64,000 bases of DNA. Origin: Solirubrobacter soli DSM 22325. Lineage in GTDB: Bacteria; Actinomycetota; Thermoleophilia; Solirubrobacterales; Solirubrobacteraceae. A program made the translations under genes and the position numbers. Location of the stretch: NCBI RefSeq assembly GCF_000423665.1, contig NZ_AUIK01000001.1, forward strand, positions 436,412 through 500,411, in the 5' to 3' direction. The notes beneath the pieces are model-generated. The model did not search any database and was not told where the DNA came from. It saw only the letters and a list, made by a program, of their open reading frames with translations. Numbering within the stretch: position 1 is the stretch's first letter; the number at the start of each line of letters is the position of its first letter. Positions 14,492 through 24,286 of the stretch are shown in pieces.

Positions 14492-17400
14492 CTAGGGAGT
14501 CGTCGCTGACAGGGTGAAGGTCAGCGTCTTGCCGTATGCGCCGGTCAGCAGCGAGTCCGCCGCCGCGACCGGTTGCTTGAACTCGAGCGTCACCGGGCGG
14601 GCGCCGACCGGTGTGCTCCAGCTCTTGATCGCCAGCGCCGCGCCGGTCGAGCTCAGGGGCGCGAACGCTCCGTCATCCGCCCGGACCTGGAGCGACTGTG
14701 GCATCACCGCGGTGCCATTGACCAGATGGCCCGTGGCCGTGGCCGAGGGGTCGCGGACGGACAGCGCGGCGGCCGTGGCGCTCGACGTCACCGTCGCGGC
14801 CACGGAGCCCGTGTAGTCCTTCGTGACCCCCGGCATGAACGTGCCGAGGCTGGGTGCCGTGCCGATCGTCAGCGCGAGCACGCCGGGCACGTTGCCACCG
14901 ACGTTGACTGAAACGTCGGTTCCGCCGCCCGACGGCGGCGCCACACCGCACGCCGCCGACGGCAGCACCCCTGCCGCGATCTCGATGCCCGCCCCGATGT
15001 GGGACAGGATGCCGGCCTCCTGGAACGAGGCCTGCGTGTGGCCGAGGCCGGTGTAGAACGAGCGACCGCCGTCGTAGCGCTGGCACCACGAGATCGGGTG
15101 GTCGTCGTCGACGCCGTCCGACCCGTCGTTCTCCGCGTACGTCGACTCGTCCATCTTCAGCAGGACGTGCACGCCCGGGGTGTTGCGCGGGCTGTAGTCG
15201 TCGCCGTTCGCGTTGCTCGGCGCCTTGTAGTTGTACCACTCGTCCACGCGGCTCCAGCGGGCCGGGAGACCGGCCGTCGACGGGTCCGTCGTGTCCTCCG
15301 CGACGACCGTCGCGGTGGGCGTCCCGTCCGGGTGGTTGCGGAAATACGCGCCCACCAGGTTGCCGTACCAGCGCCAGTCGTACTCGCCGTCGGCGGCCGC
15401 GTGGATGCCCACGTAGCCGTTGCCGGCGCGGATGAAGCGCTCGAACGCCGCCTGCTGGGTGTCGTTGAGCGTGTCACCGGTCGTGGAGACGAAGATCACG
15501 ACCTTGTAGTGCGAGAGGACCGCGTCGGTGAACAGCGACGCGTCCTCGGTGGCATCGACCTGCCAGTTCTTCTGCGTGCCCAGCGTCTGGATCGCGGCGA
15601 CGCCCGCCGGGATCGAGTCGTGCCGGAAGCCCGCCGTCTTGGAGAAGACGAGCGCGCGCAGCTTCTTCGTCGAGTCATCCGCGGCCAGCACCTGCACCGG
15701 GATGTCGCGCGTGGCGGTCCCGCCCTTGCCGTCCGACACGGTCAGCTTGATCGTGCGGTTGCCGGCGGTGGTGTACGTCGTCGAGGCGGTCGCCCCGGTC
15801 GCGTCCGCGGTCCCGTTGCCGTCGTAGTCCCACGAGTACGTGAGCGCATCGCCGTTGGCGTCCGTGGCCGCGGCGCTCAGCGCCACCTGCAGCGGGGCGA
15901 AGCCCGCGGTCGGCGTCGCGGTCGCCGACGTGATCACCGGGTTGGTGTTCGTCGGGCCGCTGCAGCCGGTCGCGCCGTTGACCTTGAAGTAGTCGAAGGT
16001 CGCGGTCCCGCCCGCGCCGTCGACGCCGGCCGTGTAGAGGCCGAACTTCATGTCCGCGGTCGGGTTGGTGATGCCGGTGCCGACGGCCTGCCAGGTCGTG
16101 CCGTTGAAGGACGCCTCGGCGGTGTAGGTCGTGCCGGACTTGGTCATCCGCAGCCAGATCCCGGTCACGCCCGTGGGCACGTCGAGGTTGGGCTGCGGGC
16201 TCGTCACGGTTCCGGCGACCTTCGAGCGGTTCTCGATCCGGTTGATCCGGGTGTTGGTCCCGTCGGAGATCGCGTTGAACTTGACGTAGTTGTTGTCGTC
16301 CTGCCAGATCAGGATGCCCGCCTGGCGGAACTGGCCCACGAACGTCCACGCCGAGAGCTTGGTCTCGAGCACGTAGTCCGGGGAGGTGTGGTCGGCCGTC
16401 TGCAGGAAGTAGTTCTTGTTCCCGCCCGCGACGTCGGCCTGGACCATGGTGGCGGTCAGCCCGCCGTTCTCGACCTTGTAGAGCGAGGTGTCCTCGCGCT
16501 GGATCGCGTTCCAGCGGGTCTTGTCCAGCGACGTGCCGGTGAACTCGTCACCGGGGCCGCCGGAGCCGGAGCCCGGGGTGGTGAGCGTGAACCAGTCGAA
16601 CTCGGACGTGACGGTGTTCGCCGCCGCGTTGCCGAGGGCGAATATGCCCACGCGGACGTTGCCGGCCGGCAGGTTGGCGGGCTGGCCGACGAGCGTCCAC
16701 GTCGTGCCGTCCGTCGACTGGTAGCCGCGGATCTGGGTGCCGTCGGACTCGATCTTCATGAAGAAGTCCTGCGGGTAGCTGGCACCCAGCGCCCCGCCCG
16801 AGTCCGCCGACGTGTTGCGCGGCGTGCCGGCGACCTCGTTGATGAACTCGAAGTGCTCGGTGACGGCGCTGGTCGGCTGGTTGTCGGCCAGGCGATCGAA
16901 CTTCGTGTAGTTGTCGTCGTCGCCGTAGACGATCAGGCCCGCCTGGTGGTACTGGCGGTTGCCGGCGTGCTTGACCTTCGCCGTGATCGTGAACGGGCCG
17001 GACGGAGCCGTCCGCAGGACGATGTTCTTGGCGTTGTTGTCGCCGCCGTAGACGTCGCCGGTCGCGGTCGGGATCTTCAGCGTCCCGCCCGAGACGACGA
17101 GGCCCTGGTCGCGGCGTACGACCTCCCAGCCGGTGCCGAGGTCGGTGCCGTCGAAGTCGTCGCGGTAGTTGGTGCCGCAGCCCGCGGGCGCGCTCACCTT
17201 GATCGCGAACGTCTTCGTGGTGGTGCCGCCTTGGCCGTCGGTGACGGTCAGCGTGGCCGTGTAGTTGCCCTGGTTGGCGTACGTGTAGGTCGGCGAGGGC
17301 TGCGTCGACGTGTCCGTCGTCGTGCCGGGGACGCCGAAGTCCCACGCGTAGCTCAAGGTCCCGCCGTCCGGATCGGTGGCGGTCGAGGTGAACACCACCG

Positions 17401-19927
17401 GGAGCGGCGCGGCGCCGGTCAGCGGCGCAGCGGAAGCCGTCACGTCAGGCGCGGCCGTCTGCGCGGCGCCCCTGCCGACGAAGTCGACCCAGTTGATGTT
17501 CAGCAGCGAGGCCGTCTGGCCCGGGTTGCGGGTGATCATGAACAGCTCGTGCGTGCCCGCCGGCACCCCGGTCAAAGGCAGCGAGACGTTCTTGTACGTC
17601 TGCCAGTTGCCGGTGGGCGTGATCATCGCCGTCTTGCCCAGCAGCGGACCGGTCGGCGAGTCGTAGCGCAGCTCGATCGTGCCGCCCGGGCCGGCGGAGG
17701 CGACACGGAAGCGCGCCTCGGTGATGTCGGTCAGGTTGAACGGCTTGTAGGACGTGTAGTCGCCGTCCTCGATGAAGCCGATGTTCAGCCCGCCGCCCTC
17801 GGTGTCACTCGTCGTCTCCGTCTGCACGCCCGCGGTCCCGCCGGTCGTGCCGTCCGCGGTGCGGCCGGTGGAGGCGAAGAACTCCGCCTGCTTCTGCTTG
17901 GGCTGCAGGATCGCCTCGGCGCGCCCGGTGAGCGGGACGATGCCGCCCGGGCCGCCCTTGTCGGTGTAGGCCACGGAGATGACGGTGAACGTGTTGGCCT
18001 CCGGACCGTGGCCCGCGGCCAGGCCGCTGTTCAAGGTCCCCTCGCACCCCGTCGCGGACGCCAGGTCGTGCGCATGCTCGTCGTGGCCGAGCGAGATCTT
18101 GACCGTGATGCCCGAGCAGTTGATGCCCGCGCCGGTCGTGCCGTCCTCCGGATCGGTGACGGTGACCTTGTACGGGATCTTGTCCGTGAAGGATGCGAGC
18201 TTGCCGTTGAGCGGCGTGTCGATCGTGACCGTCGGGGCGCGGTTGCCGACCGAGATCAGGATGTTCTCGACGGCGGTCAGCCCGGTCTGGTCCTTGACGG
18301 TCAGCTTGGCCGTGTAGGCGCCGTTGGACGTGTACGTGTAGGACGGGTTGGCCGCGGTCGAGTCGACCGTGCCGTCGCCGTTGAAGTCCCACGCGTAGGT
18401 GATCGGGCCACCCTCGGGGTCGCTCGAGCCGGTCGACGTGAAGTTGACCGCCAGCGGGGCGAGCCCTGAAGTGACCGACGCCTCGGCGTTGGCGATCGGG
18501 GCCTTGTCGCCGGCGACGTAGTCGATCCGGTAGACGCCCGAGTCTGCGTTGTCGCCGCCGAAGCCGGAGCCCCACTCGATGACGTAGAGGGCGCCGTCAG
18601 GACCGAAGTCGAGGTCCATCGGCCGCTTGTAGCCGGTGCCGAGCGCGAAGGCGCTGACCTTCGTCATGGCGCCGTTGGCATCGAGGTCGGCGTTCTTGAT
18701 CCAGCCGTTGTTCCACTCGGCGATGAACCACTTGTTGTCGTAGTACGCCGGGAACTTGCGATCGCTGTCCAGCGTCGGGTCGAAGTGGTAGCGCGGGCCG
18801 CCCATCGGCGCGCCGCCGGTGCCCAGGTCCGGGCGGAAGCGGGCGTCGGTGTCGCTGAAGCCCATCCAGGCGGTCGCCGGGCGGGCGGGCGGGAGGTTGG
18901 TCAGGCCGGTGTTGTTCGGCGAGGTGTTGACCGGGTTGTTGCAGTCGAACTTCGCGCCCGAGGTCTGGGTGGCGAAGTCGTAGTCGTTGTACGCGGTGTT
19001 CTCGCGGATGCAGTACGGCCACCCATAGTTGCCCGCGCTCGGGAGGACGTTGTACTCGACCGAGCCCTGCGGGCCGCGGTTGGCGTTCGTCGTCCCGGCG
19101 TCGGGGCCGTAGTCGGCGCTCAGCACCCACCCGGTGGTCTGGTCGACCGTGAAGCGGAACGGGTTGCGGAAGCCCATGCCGTAGATCTCCGGCCGGGTCT
19201 TGTTGGTGGCGTCCGCGGCCTCGTCGAAGAGGTTGCCCGTCGGGATCGTGTACGTCGTCCCCGGTCCGGGAGAGCCGAGCGGGATCTCCATCGGCTTGAT
19301 CCGCAGGATCTTGCCGTTGAGGTCGTTGGTGTTGGCGGAGGTGCGCTGCGCGTCCCACGCGGAGCGGCCGGTGGTCTCGTCGATCGGGTTGTAGCCGCCC
19401 GAGTCGAACGGATTGGTGTTGTCACCGGTCGAGATGAACAGGCTGCCGTCCGGGCCGAAGTACAGCGAGCCCGAGGAGTGGCAGCACTGCCCACGCTGGT
19501 GCTGGAAGGTCAGGATCCGCTGCTCCGAGCTGAGGTCGAGCGTGTCGCCGTTGACCTTGAAGCGCGCGATCACCTGCGTGTTCGTGTTGTCCGGCAGCAG
19601 CGAGTAGAAGAGGTACACCCACTTGCTGAACGCGAAGTCCGGAGCCAGCTGCAGGCCGAGCAGGCCGTTCTCCTGGCTGCGCGTGACCGGTACGGTGCCG
19701 GCGGTCACGGTCTGGCGGGTGTCGGGCTTGAAGATCATCAGGCGCCCGTCGCGCTCGATGTAGAAGACACGCCCATCCGGGGCGACGTCCAGCTCCATCG
19801 GATTCTGCGTGTTGTCATCCAGCGTGACCTTCTGGAAGTCGCCCGCGGCCGGCGTCTGCGCCGCCGCGGTCGAGCTCCAGATCAGACACGCCAAGGCCGC
19901 CGCGAGAGCGGCCAGGAGCGATCGCAT
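14492..19927 (-). CDS. Giant secreted sorbosone-dehydrogenase/PKD/ThuA protein (copy 1)
   Basis: 1811 residues; the ATG at 19927 is preceded by AAGGAG and opens a Sec signal peptide (1-23). Order of domains: glucose/sorbosone dehydrogenase-like propeller (about 30-470; repeated FGPDGSL/YVIEWGSG motifs), PKD (475-560), an Ig/cadherin-like region (563-690), CBM6-like domain (690-818), PKD (826-912), two concanavalin-like domains (917-1117 and 1125-1317), PKD (1328-1416), ThuA-like domain (1422-1655) and a 141-residue C-terminal module. It probably binds polysaccharide and oxidises sugars outside the cell; no electron acceptor is visible. It follows the glycosidase gene by 10 bp. It is a paralogue of the protein at 28017-33758. 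Confidence 0.85.
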   Translation of the reverse strand: MRSLLAALAAALACLIWSSTAAAQTPAAGDFQKVTLDDNTQNPMELDVAPDGRVFYIERDGRLMIFKPDTRQTVTAGTVPVTRSQENGLLGLQLAPDFAFSKWVYLFYSLLPDNTNTQVIARFKVNGDTLDLSSEQRILTFQHQRGQCCHSSGSLYFGPDGSLFISTGDNTNPFDSGGYNPIDETTGRSAWDAQRTSANTNDLNGKILRIKPMEIPLGSPGPGTTYTIPTGNLFDEAADATNKTRPEIYGMGFRNPFRFTVDQTTGWVLSADYGPDAGTTNANRGPQGSVEYNVLPSAGNYGWPYCIRENTAYNDYDFATQTSGAKFDCNNPVNTSPNNTGLTNLPPARPATAWMGFSDTDARFRPDLGTGGAPMGGPRYHFDPTLDSDRKFPAYYDNKWFIAEWNNGWIKNADLDANGAMTKVSAFALGTGYKRPMDLDFGPDGALYVIEWGSGFGGDNADSGVYRIDYVAGDKAPIANAEASVTSGLAPLAVNFTSTGSSDPEGGPITYAWDFNGDGTVDSTAANPSYTYTSNGAYTAKLTVKDQTGLTAVENILISVGNRAPTVTIDTPLNGKLASFTDKIPYKVTVTDPEDGTTGAGINCSGITVKISLGHDEHAHDLASATGCEGTLNSGLAAGHGPEANTFTVISVAYTDKGGPGGIVPLTGRAEAILQPKQKQAEFFASTGRTADGTTGGTAGVQTETTSDTEGGGLNIGFIEDGDYTSYKPFNLTDITEARFRVASAGPGGTIELRYDSPTGPLLGKTAMITPTGNWQTYKNVSLPLTGVPAGTHELFMITRNPGQTASLLNINWVDFVGRGAAQTAAPDVTASAAPLTGAAPLPVVFTSTATDPDGGTLSYAWDFGVPGTTTDTSTQPSPTYTYANQGNYTATLTVTDGQGGTTTKTFAIKVSAPAGCGTNYRDDFDGTDLGTGWEVVRRDQGLVVSGGTLKIPTATGDVYGGDNNAKNIVLRTAPSGPFTITAKVKHAGNRQYHQAGLIVYGDDDNYTKFDRLADNQPTSAVTEHFEFINEVAGTPRNTSADSGGALGASYPQDFFMKIESDGTQIRGYQSTDGTTWTLVGQPANLPAGNVRVGIFALGNAAANTVTSEFDWFTLTTPGSGSGGPGDEFTGTSLDKTRWNAIQREDTSLYKVENGGLTATMVQADVAGGNKNYFLQTADHTSPDYVLETKLSAWTFVGQFRQAGILIWQDDNNYVKFNAISDGTNTRINRIENRSKVAGTVTSPQPNLDVPTGVTGIWLRMTKSGTTYTAEASFNGTTWQAVGTGITNPTADMKFGLYTAGVDGAGGTATFDYFKVNGATGCSGPTNTNPVITSATATPTAGFAPLQVALSAAATDANGDALTYSWDYDGNGTADATGATASTTYTTAGNRTIKLTVSDGKGGTATRDIPVQVLAADDSTKKLRALVFSKTAGFRHDSIPAGVAAIQTLGTQKNWQVDATEDASLFTDAVLSHYKVVIFVSTTGDTLNDTQQAAFERFIRAGNGYVGIHAAADGEYDWRWYGNLVGAYFRNHPDGTPTATVVAEDTTDPSTAGLPARWSRVDEWYNYKAPSNANGDDYSPRNTPGVHVLLKMDESTYAENDGSDGVDDDHPISWCQRYDGGRSFYTGLGHTQASFQEAGILSHIGAGIEIAAGVLPSAACGVAPPSGGGTDVSVNVGGNVPGVLALTIGTAPSLGTFMPGVTKDYTGSVAATVTSSATAAALSVRDPSATATGHLVNGTAVMPQSLQVRADDGAFAPLSSTGAALAIKSWSTPVGARPVTLEFKQPVAAADSLLTGAYGKTLTFTLSATTP

Positions 19928-19937
19928 CGTGATCTCC

Positions 19938-22900
19938 TTACGGCGTCGTGGTGGTGAGCGAGAACGTGAGCGTCTTGCCGTACGCGCCCGTGTGCAGGCC
20001 GTCAGTGGCATCGACGTGTTGCTTGAAGCCGATCGACACCGTGTCGAGCGACTTGGGGCCGCTGTAGGTCAGCAGCGTTGCCGGCAGGGTCGCGAACGCT
20101 CCGCCTTGCGCCTGCACCTGAAGCGCCTGCGGCATCACGTAGCTGCCCTGCGTCAGGTGACCGGGGGCGGTCGTGCTCGGGTCGGACACGCTCAACGCCG
20201 CGTCAGGGGTGGACGTGGTGACCGTGGCAGTCAGCGACGCCGTGTAGTCCTTCGTCACCCCGGGCGCGAAGGTGCCGAGGTTGGCGTTGGCGCTCGAGAG
20301 GCTGAGCGAGAGCACGCGCGGCACCGTGCCGCCGATCGGCACCTGCTGCGAGACGCCCTCCGTGAACGCCAGCTCCTGCCAGCGCGCGCGGTCGGTCGCG
20401 CTGAGCACCTTCGGGAACATCGCGGTGCGGTCGAGCTCGGCGCTGATGCGCTGGCCCCCGCCCTGGTCGGCGCCGAAGCGGATCTCGGCCGGCGCGCAGC
20501 CGTTGATGCCGAGGTCCGGCAGCGTGCTGCCGCCGATCCGCGTGCCGTCGACGTAGACGTCGACGTTGCCGTCTCGCCCGGCGGTGATCACCAGGTTGAT
20601 GAAGCGGCCGGTGGGCGGGACCGCGTTGGTCGTGATGCCGCGGCCGGACGTGATCATGCGAACCTGGCCGGTGGGCGTGAGGTCGATCAGGAAGCCGACG
20701 TCATCGCCGCCGCTGGCGGTCTTCCAGTCCCAGATCCGGCGATAGGTGGTGCCGGCGTTGATCTTCACGTCGGCCGCCCAGGTCGCTTCTCTGAGGAAGC
20801 CAAGCGTCGTGGCCGGCGTGCGCAGGTAGCGCGGACCGGAGATGTCGGCGCTGGTGCCGGTCGGGCCGGTCGCGAGGTACGCGGCAGCGCCGCCGCCGAA
20901 GACCGCGTCGCGCATGAAGCTCGACTTGTCGGTGATCGTGTTGCCGGAGGTCGCGTCCCACGCGAACAGCGGCGACTGGCTCGGGATCGGGCACGGCGTC
21001 GGCGGCTCGTAGCCGGCCGGGTCGATGCCGATCTTGACGTTGCTCTGGGCGAGGTGGCGGACGGCCGTGTTGGCGACGCCGGTCAACTGGGCCTTCGGCT
21101 GCGCGCTCGTGGGCGCGGACGGCTTCTGGATCAGGTACATGCCGTTCGCGGCGGCCGGGATCGTGAACGTCGCGGCGTTGGTGGTCGCGACGACGACGGT
21201 CGTGCCGTCATCGCCCTTGACCACCTGGGCGTCGCTGCCCGGCCACGGGTTCTTGACCCGGATGTCACGCGCCGTGGGGCCGTTGACGACGGCCGCGGTC
21301 GTGATGACGCCGTCCTGGACCTGGACGTGCACCTTGCTGCGGTGCTGCAACGACACGGTCCCTTCGGCGTTCCAGCCGGGCGGGACGGCGGGGGCGATCC
21401 GCAGCAGGCCGTCGAAGTCCTGCGCGAGCGCCTCGTTGAGCGCAAGCGCGACGATCCCGACCTGCTCGTCGTAGACGTTGGTCAGGTTGCCCGCGCCGAG
21501 GTTGGAGAGCCCGTTGCTGTAGAGCTGGTAGCTGTTGACGGAGGCGCGCAGGCGCTGCGCCACCTCGACCCCGTTGCCCAGGCGCGCGGCGTGGACCGGG
21601 TCGTACGTCCAGTCGTTGGCGTTGACGTAGCGCCGGTTGGCGTAGGTGACCTTCGAGAGCTCGAAGTCCGCCGGCGTCTGATCGGAGATCAGGTTGTAGG
21701 GGAACAGCGGCTCGAGGTCGAGGTTCTCGACGTTGTTGAACGCGAGGTTCGGCGTCGAGCTGAAGCCGAAGACGGTCTGGTTGTTGCGGGTGGTGCGGGG
21801 GAAGTCGAGCAGCTTCGGGATCGCCGCCTGCAGCTGCGTCACCAGGGTCGCGTCCTGTCCGAGCAGCTGCGCCGCCTCGATGACGACCGGGAACAGCGAC
21901 TTCATCGCCGCGATGTCGGTGATCGGGTCGGTCGCGTCCCACTGCGTCTCGTGGGCGTTCGAGGGCGACGTGTGCAGCTTGCCGTCGGCGCCCTCCTTCG
22001 CATAGGCGAGCAGGAAGCGCGCCGCGTCGGCCATCAGCGGGTAGTTGCGCTCGAGGAACGTCCGGTCGTCGGTGGCGAGGTACTGGCGCCAGATGTTCAG
22101 GCCGACCTCGGCGCCCGTCGTCAGGTTGCGCTTGTTCCAGGACGGCTCGCCGCCCTCGAGGCAGCTCGGGTTGCCCTCGTCGGTGCCCGTGTACCAGCCG
22201 GTGCCGTCGAAGCGCATCGTCTCCGGCACGCAGACGCCGGGGCGCAGGCCCATCCGCAGCGACGTCCAGCTGCGGATGCTGTCGAGGTTGTCGCGGTAGA
22301 GGCGGAAGCGCGGCTGGTTGAAGTCCGCGTTGCCGGCGCCGAGGTTGGCCGCCAGCTGCATGCGCAGGTTCCAGAACCAGTAGTGGCCGCCGCCCCAGGA
22401 CTGCGAGTCGCGGGAGAAGTTGAACAGCGGGTTGGTGCCCGCCTGGCTCGTCGGGAAGGTGCCGCGCTCGGACGCGCCCTCGATGTAGAGGAACAGCGTG
22501 CGGAGGTTCTCCATGTAGTCCGCGGTGCCGTCGGACGACGTGAGCTTCATCAGCCCGACCTTGTTCCAGTAGTCGTGCCACCACTGCAGATGAGCGGCGC
22601 GCAGGGCGGTCGTGGTCGCGGTCGCGTCGGTGCCGATCAGGGTCGCGGCCGTCGCCTGCGCGTCACCGCCGGCCCACGTGGGGCTGGCGACGATCACGCG
22701 GAACGTGCCGTCCGCGTTGGGCTTGAAGGAGACCTCGGCGGTGCGGGCGTCGACGACCGTCGCCGTGACGTTCTGGCCGCCGGCGGTCACCGCGGCGAGG
22801 CTGCCGAAGGTCTTGCCGGTGCCGCCCGTGGCGCTGCCGGTGTCGACCCAGGTCTCGGCGAGGCGCGCGATGCCACCGTTCGCGCCGGCCGTGGGGTTGC

Positions 22901-23411
22901 GGCCGTTCTGGAGGCTGATACGCGCGGTCTGCGTGCTGTTCGGGTCCGCGCCCGTGACATCGATGACGAGCTCGTCCTTGTCGGCGCGCACGTACGTGGT
23001 CGCGGTCATGCCACCGCCCTGCTGGCGGTAGATCGCGTCGTAGAGGTCGACGGACGCCGAGTAGTCGCTCGCGCTCGTCAGCGCCTGCAGGCCGGGGATC
23101 GTCACCTGGCCCGGGCTGCGGCGCGTCGGCCACGTGTCCGTGCGGTTGATCTGCGCCGTGAAGCCGTTCGCGGCCCACACCGCGGCGCCCATCTGGCCGT
23201 TGCCGACCGGCATCAGCTGCGACGCCTGCGTCGGCGGCGACCCGACCACGATGTTCGCCCGCTTGACGACGTTCGGCACGTCGACCTGGAACTGGTTGCC
23301 GATCCACGCGGTGGACGGCGCCGCCTCTGCGGCCGGCGCAGCGGCGATCAACGCCGTCAGCGCAGCGATCAGCCACGCCGCTACGCGGCGATGGCTCCTC
23401 TCCCCCGACAT
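19938..23411 (-). CDS. Secreted GH95-like (DUF5703) glycosidase with LamG and C-terminal module
   Basis: 1157 residues from the ATG at 23411 (GAGGAG upstream); signal peptide 1-30. Residues 31 to about 790 form a six-hairpin glycosidase like GH95/GH65: an N-terminal GNGQMGAAVWA strand domain, HYWFWNLRMQ (343-352) and TSPSNAHET (481-489), where Glu488 aligns with the catalytic Glu of the GH95 SPSxSPEN motif. A LamG/jellyroll domain follows (about 813-1018), then the shared terminal module (1019-1157). GH95 enzymes are mostly alpha-L-fucosidases, which agrees with the L-fucose catabolic genes downstream. The exact linkage is unknown. It is first in a two-gene unit with the giant protein at 14492-19927. 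Confidence 0.8.
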   Translation of the reverse strand: MSGERSHRRVAAWLIAALTALIAAAPAAEAAPSTAWIGNQFQVDVPNVVKRANIVVGSPPTQASQLMPVGNGQMGAAVWAANGFTAQINRTDTWPTRRSPGQVTIPGLQALTSASDYSASVDLYDAIYRQQGGGMTATTYVRADKDELVIDVTGADPNSTQTARISLQNGRNPTAGANGGIARLAETWVDTGSATGGTGKTFGSLAAVTAGGQNVTATVVDARTAEVSFKPNADGTFRVIVASPTWAGGDAQATAATLIGTDATATTTALRAAHLQWWHDYWNKVGLMKLTSSDGTADYMENLRTLFLYIEGASERGTFPTSQAGTNPLFNFSRDSQSWGGGHYWFWNLRMQLAANLGAGNADFNQPRFRLYRDNLDSIRSWTSLRMGLRPGVCVPETMRFDGTGWYTGTDEGNPSCLEGGEPSWNKRNLTTGAEVGLNIWRQYLATDDRTFLERNYPLMADAARFLLAYAKEGADGKLHTSPSNAHETQWDATDPITDIAAMKSLFPVVIEAAQLLGQDATLVTQLQAAIPKLLDFPRTTRNNQTVFGFSSTPNLAFNNVENLDLEPLFPYNLISDQTPADFELSKVTYANRRYVNANDWTYDPVHAARLGNGVEVAQRLRASVNSYQLYSNGLSNLGAGNLTNVYDEQVGIVALALNEALAQDFDGLLRIAPAVPPGWNAEGTVSLQHRSKVHVQVQDGVITTAAVVNGPTARDIRVKNPWPGSDAQVVKGDDGTTVVVATTNAATFTIPAAANGMYLIQKPSAPTSAQPKAQLTGVANTAVRHLAQSNVKIGIDPAGYEPPTPCPIPSQSPLFAWDATSGNTITDKSSFMRDAVFGGGAAAYLATGPTGTSADISGPRYLRTPATTLGFLREATWAADVKINAGTTYRRIWDWKTASGGDDVGFLIDLTPTGQVRMITSGRGITTNAVPPTGRFINLVITAGRDGNVDVYVDGTRIGGSTLPDLGINGCAPAEIRFGADQGGGQRISAELDRTAMFPKVLSATDRARWQELAFTEGVSQQVPIGGTVPRVLSLSLSSANANLGTFAPGVTKDYTASLTATVTTSTPDAALSVSDPSTTAPGHLTQGSYVMPQALQVQAQGGAFATLPATLLTYSGPKSLDTVSIGFKQHVDATDGLHTGAYGKTLTFSLTTTTP

Positions 23412-23445
23412 CAGTATCTCCTCGTTTGAACCGTTTGACCGGCCG

Positions 23446-23478
23446 CGCAACTATTGCGGCAAGTTTTCATGAAGTCAA
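23446..23478 (-). promoter_or_regulatory. Promoter with overlapping palindrome for the GH95-like gene
   Basis: On the minus strand a -35 TTGACT (23473-23478) and a -10-like AATAGT (23450-23455) are 17 bp apart, about 40 bp before the ATG. The palindrome CGCAA-CTA-TTGCG (23446-23458) covers the -10, a good site for a repressor such as the divergent GntR protein. The rest of 23412-23563 also carries CCGGTCAAA near 23434-23442, a string repeated upstream of the paralogous giant gene. Confidence 0.5.
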
Positions 23479-23563
23479 GCGATTCACCCGATGTTTCCTT
23501 CCGAATTCGTTTTCGGACGGGTGTTAACGCCGGTATGTTGCGCAGAGATCGGAGGAGTTCAGC

Positions 23564-24268
23564 TTGAGCGTTACGCAAGAAGCGATCAACAAGATCAAGG
23601 CGATGATCATCGACGGGGAGCTCGGGCCAGGTGCCCGCCTGCCGAAGGAAGCCGACCTGGCCGAGCAGCTCGGCCTGTCCCGCAACTCGCTCCGCGAGGC
23701 TGTACGGGCGCTCACGCTGATTCGCATCCTCGAAACGAGGCAGGGCGACGGCACCTATGTGACATCGCTCGAACCATCGGTTCTGCTCGAAACGATGACC
23801 TTCGTGGCCGACTTCCACCAGGACGGATCACTCCTGCACGTCTTTCAGGTGCGACGCATCCTCGAGGCCGCCGCGACCGCCCTCGCGGCCCAGTTGATCA
23901 CCGACCACGAACTCGAGGTTCTCGACGAACTGGTCGGAGGTATGGACGCCTGCGGGACCGTGGAGGCCTTCGTCGAGAACGATCTGGCGTTCCACAGGAC
24001 GATCGCACTCGCGTCCCGCAACCCCGTCCTGGCGTCGCTGATCGAGAGCTTCTCCTCGCGCACGTCACGCGCGCGCGTCTGGAGGGGGATCACGCAGGCG
24101 GGCGCGATCGACCAGACCAAGACCGACCACCGCGCGATCTACGACGCGCTCCGCCACCACCGCCCTGACCTCGCAAGCGGGCTGGCGATCGCCCACATCG
24201 GCGCGGTCGAGTCCTGGTTCGAGCAGACGCTCTCGGAGAGCGAGCCGCCCGAGCGAGCCGCGGCATAG
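23564..24268 (+). CDS. GntR-family (FadR/FCD) transcriptional regulator, copy 1
   Basis: 234 residues from a TTG start chosen because GGAGGAG lies 7 bp upstream and the paralogue begins with the same MSVT. The N-terminal winged helix has LPKEADLAEQLGLSRNSLRE and a wing QGDGTYVTSL. The FCD effector domain has metal-binding His residues in NDLAFHRTIA and near ARVWRG/IGAVESW. FCD regulators usually respond to sugar acids or other carboxylates. It is divergent from the secreted glycosidase operon and very similar to the regulator at 33955-34632. A likely effector is an intermediate of the L-fuconate pathway. Confidence 0.9.
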   Translation: MSVTQEAINKIKAMIIDGELGPGARLPKEADLAEQLGLSRNSLREAVRALTLIRILETRQGDGTYVTSLEPSVLLETMTFVADFHQDGSLLHVFQVRRILEAAATALAAQLITDHELEVLDELVGGMDACGTVEAFVENDLAFHRTIALASRNPVLASLIESFSSRTSRARVWRGITQAGAIDQTKTDHRAIYDALRHHRPDLASGLAIAHIGAVESWFEQTLSESEPPERAAA

Positions 24269-24286
24269 TCCCCGTAGGATCCTCAG

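Noticed and set aside
14999..18469. A 1156-codon plus-strand open frame across giant gene copy 1, and similar long frames at 19809-23429, 24314-27844 (minus) and 9547-11421 (minus)
   Set aside because: They are Arg/Gly/Val/Asp-rich with no domains and lie antisense to genes with clear families. Very high GC makes stop codons rare in such frames.
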